Positions 1 to 9,800 of a DNA stretch of 64,000 bases are shown piece after piece. The notes beneath the pieces are model-generated. The model searched no databases and was not told the origin of the DNA. It saw only the letters and a program-made list of their open reading frames with translations. The stretch lies in NCBI GenBank assembly GCA_002099365.1, contig MSED01000003.1, positions 1,240,001 to 1,304,000 of the forward strand. Direction: 5' to 3'. The number at the start of each line of letters is the position of its first letter. Positions within the stretch are counted from its first letter, which is position 1. A program made the position numbers and the translations under genes. This DNA comes from Phialophora verrucosa. Its lineage: Eukaryota; Ascomycota; Eurotiomycetes; Chaetothyriales; Herpotrichiellaceae.

Positions 1-225
1 CTGCGTCAGTTCCCCTGGTGAGTTGTCGTATACAACCGAGTAGATAATACTGGAGCCCGCCGAACTCCCCACAGGCCTGTAGCGATGACCGGTCAATCGT
101 TGTGGGGATTTCGGTGGGCTCAGTATCTACTCGCTGGTTCATATAAGACAGTATGATCACGACAAGATGCGGTACTAGCCTTCGAACGCCTTCAACTTTC
201 TTCCGTCGTTGCGCTGGTCTTCAAA

Positions 226-2332
226 ATGACTTCGGTGACCGACCTCGACAGCATCAGAGATACAGACCTTGTGTTGCCTCCGGATGTTACCCCAGCTGGC
301 CTCAGAGATGCGTTACGCGCAATGAGTGCCATTGTTGGGGCGGAAAATGTGAAGATCTACACACGGCAACAGATGAAGCCAGATGACGAAGGACACTACT
401 TTAATCTCCCGAAAGAGCATGATCTCTTCTATATCCTGGAGAAAGATACTTTCTTGGCCAGCGCTGTGGTATGTCCGGGGAGCACTGAGGATGTGTCCGC
501 CATCGTCAAGGTGGCCAACACGTATCTTACGCCGCTCTGGCCCACTTCCATGGGGCGCAACCTGGGTGCGTTATCGACACTCGCATACTCCTGACGGGTT
601 AACAGTCGTGTAGGTTACGGAGGAGCAGCGCCACGTCTCAAGGGTAGCGTTGTCGTGGACCTGGGTGTTCGCATGAACAAGGTATTGAACGTCAATGATC
701 GCGACTGTACCTGCCTGGTCGAACCCGGGGTCACATATTTCGCGCTCTACGATTACCTTCAGCAGAACGGCTATCAGCACTTGTGGATTGACAATCCAGA
801 CCTTGGCGGCGGATCCGTCCTCGGTAACGCCTTGGACCGAGGTGCTGGGTACACGCCTTACGGCGAGCATTTCTCGATGCATTGTGGCATGGAAGTGGTT
901 CTGCCAAACGGCGAGGTCATGCGCACAGGCATGGGCGCCCTTCCAGGGAACAACACCTGGCAGACTTTCCAGTATGGCTATGGTCCCTACCCTGACGGGA
1001 TTTTCACCCAATCAAACTACGGCATAGTGACGAAGATGGGCTTTTGGCTCATGCCGGATCCAGGCGTATGTGCCACACCCCCGACGTTCGCGCCCGATCT
1101 GACTTCTTCGTCTGTGGTCCACAGGGCTACCAAGCGTATCTCTTCTCATTCCAGAACGAGTCCGATCTTTCGGCCATTGTTGAAGCCATCAGAGCCCTCA
1201 GAATAGGAATGGTCATCCAGAACGCCCCGACTATCCGGTCGACCCTCATCGACGCAGCTGTGTATGGGCCCAAGTCCTCGTATACAAACAGCAAAGGCGT
1301 GCTCACAGATGACGAAATCGATACAATCGCAAGAGATATCAAGGTTGGCCGTTGGAATGTTTACGGCGCGGTGCGTATATTCAGTGCCGTCTCACTTCTA
1401 TTATGGCGGTTCGCGACGTGCTCTTGTATCCATTTTGGCATCCATGAGGGTCCTTCAATGCTTTGGGTCGCTCATACTCATCATCTGGCGCTACAGATGT
1501 ACGGCCCGAAACCCATGCGCGATCTCCAGTGGGCGGTAATCAAGTCGGCGTTCACAAAGATACCAGGAGTATGTTGCAACTGCTTGAAATCTTAATTGCG
1601 TCGTGCACAGGATCGCTACTGATCCGAAGGTCCCTAGGCTGCCTACGAATTCCCCGAACCCCGGGTCGAAGGTGCCAGGCAAACTGTTCTCCACATGAGA
1701 GAAGAGACCCTAAAGGGGATACCGAATACCCACGAACTTGGATGGTTGAATTGGACATGCGAAAGGGGCTCACTACTCGGCTTTTCGCCCATCTCCCCAG
1801 CCACAGGCGTCGACGCCAGCAAGCAGTACGAAATGGTCAAGCGTAGATTCTACGAGTTTGGATTCGACTACATTGGCACATTCGTCGTGGGATGGCGAGA
1901 GCTCCACCACATCGGTATGCTTGACTCTCGGGGACGCTCGGCAATGGAATTTTCGTGCTGACACATGGCCCCCCCAAGTGTGCTTGACTTTCAACAAGGA
2001 AGACCCAGACGCTCGCAGACGAGCGCACAGGTGTATCGAGCTTCTCATTGGCGACGCTGCAGCAGAAGTGAGTTGTGCCCACCCACGCTTTATACGGGGC
2101 AACCCTGCTTAATGAATATCCAAAGGGCTACGGCGAATACCGCACGCATCTATGCTTCATGGACCAAATTGCTAATGTCTACAGCTGGGGCAATGGAGCT
2201 GCGTTGAAGTTCAACGAAGGGATCAAGGACGCTCTGGACCCCAACGGGATTCTCGCACCTGGCAAGAGCGGCATCTGGCCCAAACGCCTTCGCGGCCGTG
2301 GGTTTGAAATCAAGCGGAGGACCGAGTATTAG
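226..2332 (+). CDS. vaoA: Vanillyl-alcohol oxidase-like FAD-dependent oxidase, 7 exons
   Basis: Exons 226-565, 614-1065, 1125-1370, 1497-1568, 1638-1914, 1979-2067 and 2126-2332 join at GT-AG borders into 560 codons plus stop, the same length as Penicillium VAO. The family oxidises para-substituted phenols such as vanillyl alcohol, giving H2O2. The FAD-binding half is clear (SMGRNLGYGGAAPR near residue 108; PDLGGGSVLGN near 170). Residues matching VAO Tyr108, Asp170, Tyr187, Tyr503 and Arg504 are all present (GEYRTHLCFMDQ near the end). The His that binds FAD covalently (VAO His422) is Leu416 here (RGSLLGFSPI), and VAO His61, needed for flavinylation, is Phe68. The C-terminus ends RRTEY, with no peroxisomal PTS1, unlike VAO. 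Seen: an intact spliced frame. Known: family chemistry. Inferred: FAD bound non-covalently and a shifted substrate or location. Conceptually unspliced it looks like broken fragments, but every break sits at a consensus intron. Confidence 0.9.
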
Positions 2333-4040
2333 TCCATCCTCACTCGCCAATCTGTGAGTAATACAGCAGCGTAGAAGAGGTACAGGGCATCGCCTGAATG
2401 CAACGAAGACAGTCTGGAAAGAACCAATAACTCAGGCTGGATATGGACTAATGGAAGGCCGTCGAGGGCAGGGAATGCATCCTTGCTGTAATGTCAGCTT
2501 AGAGAAATTCATTGTCTCTCGAAAAGACCACCCGAGGGAGTGTTAAGTGGTGGACAAGATTTGCCTTCCCCCCATTCGTGCAGTCCATGGTATGTTATAG
2601 TGCTTGCCTGAATATCTCTCCCTCGCGTAGGCCTCCTCCGAGCGACCGACCTGAAACATGCGTGTCGGCAAAGAGTACGACGAGCAAGTGTGTGCGACCT
2701 GATTGAGGGGGCAGACACCATGCGGCAGTTGATATAACGGGTACTCGTACTGTACGAGTACTGTACCATGGGGCACACTATGTGGAGAAACCCCACATAT
2801 GGGGTGGGTCCGGGGTGACCGATTGTTTGCACGGATCCTGATGGCCGTCAGTTCCTTGTACTCGTACTCTCTCGTATGCATGCTGCTCCGCGGGCACTAT
2901 ATTATGATGCACGCACTGGGTCGCATAATGTGCGGCCCCCTGTTTCCACGCAAAGACTGAGATCCTGGGGAGACAGGATGCTCTCCCCCGAAACCAAGGT
3001 GGGGAAACAACTGTGTGCCCACGTAGTCCTGGTATTATTTCGAGTGGAAGGCGTTGCCATAAATCCAAGCAGATGATATTACCCGTGCAGTGCAGGGCGG
3101 TAGGCCACCGAGCGCGCTGTCGAACGCAAGAAATGCCCCCGAGATTGGGTTGTTGGCGCGAGTCAGTTGTAATCTTCCCAGCTCACCGTCATCTATTGCA
3201 GGCACGTTCGTCGTGCGGTGGTCGTTATGCACCCGCACAGTTACAGTAAAATGTGATTTAATGCCAGGTCCGCCTGCTCGGCTCCGTACGGGCGGGCGGC
3301 CTCTTCGAACAAACTGTAGTATGTGCAGCGATGGAGACATATGTTGTTCCAGGTGACCAGATTGTTGATGTTCGTGGTGGCGAGGCTGTCGGCATAGGTG
3401 ATGAATCTTCGCGGGACAAGCGGGACAACGCTATGTGCACTGGAATCTTCCCCGTCGACTTGGGCCGGACTCGCGGAGGGGACGGCGGCACGGCCGCGTC
3501 ACGATCAGCCGGCATCGTGACTTCAACACCATCAACTATCTTGAGTCAAGGATACCTTGGAGGCCGAAATTGCCATCCTGCGCGGGAAATCGGTCAAAGC
3601 GACGTAGGAATCCTTCGGAACGTATGCGTCTCAGATAGTCCGGTCTTGAGGAATTGTTGGCCACAGAACCGACATATCCTCTCGCGCCGCCGAGGCATCT
3701 AATGTCGATCCTCTCATACGAATCTTGATCACCACCCTTCACCTGGAGGTCCTAATATTTGGTGAATGCCCAACCATGAGAAAGAGTCAGCCTTTGAGAT
3801 ATCAACTGCCGGAAAGTGCACCCAGCCTCGCTTGGTCTGTCATGCAAGGCTGAGATGGTCTCCGGCAAAACATCGGCCCGCTGCTTAGTCAGTTGCTTAG
3901 TGAACAGAGGCTCGCTTTTCACTTTGCGTGCTTCATCCACATACATAGAATCCGCTACACACGCCTCTCATTGCCCTCGATTCGTTCTGACAGGACACCG
4001 CGAGTTCCCCACACTGCTGGAGCTGCACTGCATTGAGAGA
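2333..4040. other. Gene-free stretch between VAO-like gene and PRP28
   Basis: No frame here has conserved-looking protein or a plausible exon chain. It holds a 10+1+10 bp near-perfect palindrome at 2741-2761 and another copy of the same 10-mer at 2858-2867. The frame of PRP28 stays open upstream to a GTG at 3816, but this segment looks like leader and not protein. Confidence 0.6.
2741..2761. repeat. Near-perfect palindrome, GTACTCGTAC arms
   Basis: Bases 2741-2750 (GTACTCGTAC) and 2752-2761 (GTACGAGTAC) are exact reverse complements separated by one T. The same 10-mer recurs at 2858-2867, 36888-36897 and 63871-63880, always between genes. Confidence 0.9.
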
Positions 4041-6440
4041 ATGGCGGACACCAAGGTGAACGGACATCACGATATTGGCTTGTCTGCACCACCTATTGAC
4101 CCTATTGCAAGACCAGAAACCCCGCCTCCACCACCAATTCTCGAGGGCGAAGCACCGCCTCCGCCTGTCGACGATGCCATCCCACCACCACCACCCCCTG
4201 CTCCCAAGCGGGCCCCGGCGCTGAAGCCCAAGGCAACACCACTTAGCGTTGAAGAGCTCCTGAGGAAGAAGAGGGAGGCCGATGCGGCGGCGAGCAAGCC
4301 AAAATTTCTGTCCAAAGCCGAGCGGGAGAGACTGGCGCTCGAGAAACGTCAGAGAGAAGTCGAGGCGGCTGCCGCAGCCAAGTCCCAAAATGGCACTGCT
4401 GTCACCCGTTTCGGAGCTCCGACAAACCCGAGTTCCAACGGCCGGTCCGATTCCACCAGAGCCCCTACTGGACCAAAAGCTATGCGAAACGGAGATGCCC
4501 CGACCAGTCCGGCTGCGATGAGGTCGCGGGAGCCCAACAAGAGCCACGATTTCACTCCGCCGACGGCGCCCAAAGCGATAGCGTTTGGTGACTCGAAGAA
4601 GCGAGCGGCCGAGGAAGATCGGACGGAAAAGCCAGAAACGGAACTGATTCGGCAGCGGTACATGGGTGCAGACATGAACGTCTCGACCTTCTCCGCCGTC
4701 AAGAAGCGAAAGCGCACGACAGAGAAGAAGTTCAACTTTGAATGGAACGCCGAGGAGGACACGACGCCTGACTACAACCCTATCTACAACAACCGTGCTG
4801 CGCCGAGCTTCTTCGGGCGAGGGAGACTTGGTGGATTCGATGACCAAGCTGCGGATGAAGCTGCACAAAAGTACGCAGAGGCTCTGGCGGCCAGAGACAC
4901 GGTGGCCGGAGCGGAGCGGGCGCAAGCCCTCCTCGAAATGGAACGCAAGAGGAAAGAAGCCAGCGACCGTATGGCCATCGACAAACACTGGAGCGAGAAG
5001 CGACTCGACCAAATGCGCGAACGAGACTGGCGTATCTTCAAGGAAGATTTCAATATCGCCACCAAAGGCGGCGGCATCCCGAACCCTATGCGTGACTGGA
5101 AAGAATCAAACCTTCCTCGCCGTCTCCTCGACATCATCGAACAGGTTGGCTATGTCGAACCCTCACCCATTCAACGAGCTGCTATTCCTATCGCCCTCCA
5201 GAACCGCGACCTTATCGGTGTGGCAGTCACCGGCTCCGGCAAAACAGCGGCCTTTCTATTACCACTTCTCGTCTACATCTCCGAACTCCCGCGCCTCGAC
5301 GAAGACGACATGCGAAGAAACAACGGTCCCTACGCCATCATCCTCGCCCCAACCCGCGAATTGGCGCAACAAATTGAGCTCGAAGCCAAGAAATTCGCCA
5401 CTCCACTAGGCTTCACTGTCGTCTCCATTGTCGGCGGTCACAGTATCGAAGAGCAAGCTTACAACCTGCGCAACGGCGCCGAGATAATAATCGCGACGCC
5501 GGGAAGACTGGTTGACTGCATCGAGCGGCGCATCATTGTGCTCGAACAATGCTGCTATGTCATCATGGACGAAGCAGACCGCATGATCGATCTGGGCTTC
5601 GAAGAGCCGGTCAACAAGATCCTGTCCGCCCTGCCCGTCACAAATGAGAAGCCCGACACCGAAGACGCCGAGGACGTGCGGGTCATGTCACAGCACATCG
5701 GCGGCAAAGATCGCTACAGGCAGACAATGATGTACACGGCCACCATGCCAGCGGCGGTTGAACGCATCGCGCGAAAATACCTCCGCCGGCCCGCCATCGT
5801 CACCATCGGCAACGTCGGCGAAGCCGTCGACACCGTGGAACAGCGCGTCGAGTTTGTCGCTGGCGAAGATAAGCGGAAGAAGCGCCTGGCCGAGATCCTC
5901 CACTCGGGACAATTCCGTCCCCCGATCATCGTCTTCGTCAACATCAAGCGCAACTGTGACGCCGTCGCCCGAGACATCAAATCCATGGGCTTCAGCTCCG
6001 TCACCCTGCATGGCAGCAAGACGCAGGACCAGAGAGAAGCGGCGCTCCAGTCCGTGCGGGACGGCAAAACCGACGTCCTCGTCGCGACCGATCTCGCGGG
6101 CCGAGGTATCGACGTTCCGGACGTGTCTCTGGTCGTCAACTTCAACATGGCCACCAACATCGAGAGCTACACGCACAGAATCGGCCGGACAGGTCGCGCG
6201 GGCAAGTCCGGCGTGGCCATCACGTTCCTCGGCAACGAGGACAACGATGTCCTGTACGATCTGAAGCAGATGCTCATGAAGAGCTCGATATCACGGGTGC
6301 CCGAGGAGTTGCGCAAGCATGAGGCCGCGCAGCAGAAGAGGGGCGGGCAGTTCGGCGGTGGTGGCGACAAGGGAGGCTCGAAGGGAAAGACTGCAAGTGA
6401 CGAGTCTGGGGGCTTTGGCGGCAAGTCGGGTGGATGGTAG
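4041..6440 (+). CDS. PRP28: DEAD-box ATP-dependent RNA helicase Prp28 (U5 snRNP)
   Basis: Single exon, 799 aa. Prp28 drives the swap of U1 for U6 at the 5' splice site during spliceosome activation in the nucleus. The N-terminus (about residues 20-75) is Pro-rich, followed by a charged helical stretch with SVEELLRKKREADAA, as in fungal Prp28. The helicase core spans about residues 360-750: Q motif (SPIQRAAIP), motif I AVTGSGKTAAF, Ia APTRELAQQ, Ib ATPGRL, II MDEADRM, III TATMP, IV IVFVN, V VATDLAGRGIDVPD and VI HRIGRTGRAGKSG. A Gly-rich tail ends the protein. The ATG at 4041 (MADTKVNG) is chosen because the open extension to 3816 starts with GTG and has no family-like sequence. It is convergent with SPC7. 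Confidence 0.95.
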   Translation: MADTKVNGHHDIGLSAPPIDPIARPETPPPPPILEGEAPPPPVDDAIPPPPPPAPKRAPALKPKATPLSVEELLRKKREADAAASKPKFLSKAERERLALEKRQREVEAAAAAKSQNGTAVTRFGAPTNPSSNGRSDSTRAPTGPKAMRNGDAPTSPAAMRSREPNKSHDFTPPTAPKAIAFGDSKKRAAEEDRTEKPETELIRQRYMGADMNVSTFSAVKKRKRTTEKKFNFEWNAEEDTTPDYNPIYNNRAAPSFFGRGRLGGFDDQAADEAAQKYAEALAARDTVAGAERAQALLEMERKRKEASDRMAIDKHWSEKRLDQMRERDWRIFKEDFNIATKGGGIPNPMRDWKESNLPRRLLDIIEQVGYVEPSPIQRAAIPIALQNRDLIGVAVTGSGKTAAFLLPLLVYISELPRLDEDDMRRNNGPYAIILAPTRELAQQIELEAKKFATPLGFTVVSIVGGHSIEEQAYNLRNGAEIIIATPGRLVDCIERRIIVLEQCCYVIMDEADRMIDLGFEEPVNKILSALPVTNEKPDTEDAEDVRVMSQHIGGKDRYRQTMMYTATMPAAVERIARKYLRRPAIVTIGNVGEAVDTVEQRVEFVAGEDKRKKRLAEILHSGQFRPPIIVFVNIKRNCDAVARDIKSMGFSSVTLHGSKTQDQREAALQSVRDGKTDVLVATDLAGRGIDVPDVSLVVNFNMATNIESYTHRIGRTGRAGKSGVAITFLGNEDNDVLYDLKQMLMKSSISRVPEELRKHEAAQQKRGGQFGGGGDKGGSKGKTASDESGGFGGKSGGW

Positions 6441-6897
6441 GCACGGTGGCAACTGTATGTATTTGGCTAGATCGGGGCTGAATGGATGGGTGGGGGGAGG
6501 AGGGAGCTTGTCTGGGGTGGCAATGGCAATGGCAATGGCCCCTGCCTCTCGGATGGGCACATTGAAGCCCGAGAAAGCAAGCACACGGACACTAAACTGT
6601 ACACAGCAGACAGACACGGGAGAGAATGCGTTGTCGCTGTATTCAACGAACGAGGATGCAAAGATGCCCGCTCGTCGCCGTCCTAACTCTTGGAAGCGTT
6701 GTTCGCGGCATAGACAAGCCATCTCCAATTCATGAATTGTTGGCCAAATAAACGATCGCAATAATACAAATAAAGCGACAAGACAGAGACTCCCATCCAA
6801 CCCAACAACGCTTGTCATGACTCGTTCATTGCTTCAAAAGCCCTCCCTTTGAAGAAGCTCCATCACGTCCACCACCGTAAAAGATAAAATCCATCTA
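6441..6897. other. Intergenic 3' region between convergent PRP28 and SPC7
   Basis: About 460 bp serving as 3' ends of both genes. A short TGGCAA tandem repeat lies near 6516-6540. Nothing else seen. Confidence 0.6.
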
Positions 6898-9800
6898 CTA
6901 AATCGGACTCCTCCTCAACGCTCCGATCCGCTTAATGGGCGTGTGCATCTGATATAACTGCTCCTGCACGTCCGGTGGCATGGCCGCCTTCGTGACCATT
7001 TCCTCCCAATCGCCTCCATTGCCACTGCCGTTGTCGTCTTGCTGGGAGTTCAATTTGCCGAGCACCGAGACCGTCGGGTTGAAATTTTCTTTCTCAGCTG
7101 GAGCTTGAGATTGGGACTGCGACTGCATGTGCTGGCTCGGTTGAGACGATTGTTGCGAGAGTTTCTCCAGCCTCTGTTTCGGCATTGGCAGGGCCTTCTT
7201 TTGAATCGCGTTTGTGCGTTTGGGGGCGAGTGGGTTTCGTGCTGGTGTTGCAGAAGCCGTAGACGATTGAGGAGCGACATCCACCGGCGCTACAGCCGGA
7301 GCGGGCGTGACTGCCTCTTTCTTCGCCTCTTGCTTCGCCTTCTCCTGCGCGTCCAACCACTCCTCAAAGCCCTGAACAGCTTGGAAGAAGGCCCCCTCGC
7401 CGAGCGATCTGCTCTCGACTTCCCTGGATAGTGCATGTTGCACTTTCCTGCCCTTGGAGCCGCTGATAAATCCCACAGCAGATCCGTACATCGCAGTTGC
7501 AGTGACATTGGTGGATGCGACAATATTCCCATCACTCAAGATTGTCACAGACACAGCGAACTCGATGTCAATGCGCCCTCGTTTCGGAGTCATCATCATG
7601 ATTTTGAGTCCAAGCTTCTCGTCACTCAAGATAGTGGCAGTGGAGATGCCGATGAGATTGAGCAGGCGAAGTTCTTCGGAAATCTTGCAGGCGAGACTCC
7701 AGCCATGGGAAACAGTCGCCAACACTGTCTTGGAGGCGACCGATCTCTTCGGCATCATGGCGAAGGCATGCAATTGACTCCTAATTAATTGCAGGAAGAA
7801 GCGCTTCTCCGTGGGCAGTTCCGGCGAAGGGGCATCCGGGTCTTCAACGTCTCTAGGTGCATATGTTAGGCTGATCGGGGCAGTCGGACCACTCGTAGAT
7901 GCAGACCTCCTTCCTGATCTGCGTCGAGGTGCGTCCGTGACCTTACACTGGAATGCTTGAGGATAGAAGAAGAGTCTCAGCTCGTCCTTGTATGTCATGA
8001 CCAAAGCCGCGCCCAAATCATTCGGCTCGTCCACTTCTTCTTCAGCACTGATGAGTCGCCAGCCGGTCTGCTTCTCAATGGCTTCGACTCTGGACTTCAA
8101 AGCCAGAACATCCGCAACGGGCCAACCTTTGTGCTCTTCCCGTACTCGGTCAGCTTCTGCGATTTGCTCTTTCATCTCAGTCTTCAGCTCGTCAGCTGCC
8201 TGAAGTGCATCTTCCTTCTCCTTCATTTGCTCTTGCAAGGAGTCAAGCAAAGCAGACCGCTGGAGGAAGTATTCGTCGGCATTTTGGAGTTGGCGACGGC
8301 AATCGTTCAAGACTTCATGATCGACACTGTCCAGTTCCTTGAGGCTCTGCTCTAATGAGGACTTCTGACTCTCAAGATTGACTCGTTCCTGGTGCAGTAT
8401 GGGGAGCACATCGGATAACGTTTGTTGCTGTTGCTGCAGAAGTTCAAGATCAGCTCTCATGCCTTCATCGATGCCTTGAAGTCCAGCCTTGAGGCCGTCG
8501 ACCAGCTGTGCCCTCCACTGATACCACCCTTCTTTGCTTTGAAGTCGCGCATGAGCTTTGCCATTTCGAAATTGATTGTCCATGATAACTTTCATGTCAG
8601 GACGAGCATCCACATACTCGCGGAAGAGGGGTGGCTGTTCAGCAAGAGTCTCTGCTTCAATAGAGCGGATGATCTTGCGACCGGTGGAAATGTAGGACTT
8701 GAGCTCTCTTGTGGCATGCTGATATAACTCGAGAAGAGGCAGTGTCGTAGCAGCCGCAACAAAACTTGCTTCCGTGCTGCTAGCACCCATGCCTTCCTGC
8801 GACGGCCTTGCAGGCATCGAATGCGCCATCGTGTGCCTTCTTTTCGTAGTCGACAATTCAATAAAGTGGATGTTTGTCATGTTGAGGAACTGTTGCAGAG
8901 AGATTTTCTCCTCCTGAGTTTTAGCAGATCCCACGTCCATTTGAGCAGTTGAAACGTCGATTGCTCCGATTACATTGTCCAGTTTGTCCTCAAACGATTC
9001 TGGTCTTGCTTCAGCAATGACCTCGACGTCTCTAAATCGTCCGGTATGGGCCGGGCTCTGCGGAACGGTGTTTCTGCTCGGCGAACATACTCGTAAAGTC
9101 GGTGTCACGTTGTCCGTACTGGCCATGTCTTGCAAAGATTTCTGCAATCTCGCTCCAAGTCTGCCGGTCGTCTCATCTTTGCTCGGAGGCTTTGGCAGAC
9201 GGATCTGCTTTACCGGGCTGCTTTCTCTGGATACAACCCTTAAGCGTTTCGGAGTGGAGTCAGCCTCATCATCATCATCCATATCCAGCTCTGCAGGTCT
9301 TTTGCCCAGCAAGCCTTTGGCTGCGCCGGCAGCAAAGCTTTTCCTTCCCTTAATCTTACTGCCCTTCGGCTTCTGTGGTGTCATCGACTCGATCATTTCC
9401 TTTAGCGTGGCAGTGGTATTTTCCTCCTGGGCCTCGTCGGCTTCTTGCTCCATGATGAATCTGCCACTTTCACGCCGGAGCTCTTCTGCCCTCTCAGCCT
9501 CAACTTCCTGGGCAAGTTGCTGTGGGTCTTCAGAGCGCAATCTGTCCGGCTCAATACTAACGAGCTTAAATTGAGGCGCAGCGTCACCAATCGAAGACCG
9601 ACGATCGAGTAGTTCAGTGACTCGAGGAGAGCCTATTCCATTCTGGTCAATGCCAACCCCACTCGGTCGCCGGCGAGCAAAAGATGGTCTGGTAGCTTTG
9701 AGAACGACGCTCGGTGTCTGACTGCCCGGTGAAAAGAGACGGTTTCGGTTTGTGGAGGCGGGCGATGCCCGGGCTTTGATTTCTGCCTTGAACAGCTTCT

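Noticed and set aside
226..2332. VAO-like region as a pseudogene, because the frame breaks six times
   Set aside because: Every break is bridged by a GT-AG intron of 48-126 bp and the spliced frame has the exact family length with matching flanking residues.
3816..4040. N-terminal extension of PRP28 to 3816
   Set aside because: It starts at GTG, has no family-like sequence, and the ATG at 4041 gives the usual Prp28 N-terminus.
3933..5012. 359-codon antisense frame opposite PRP28
   Set aside because: It is a shadow of the PRP28 coding strand with Cys/Arg-rich translation and no domain.
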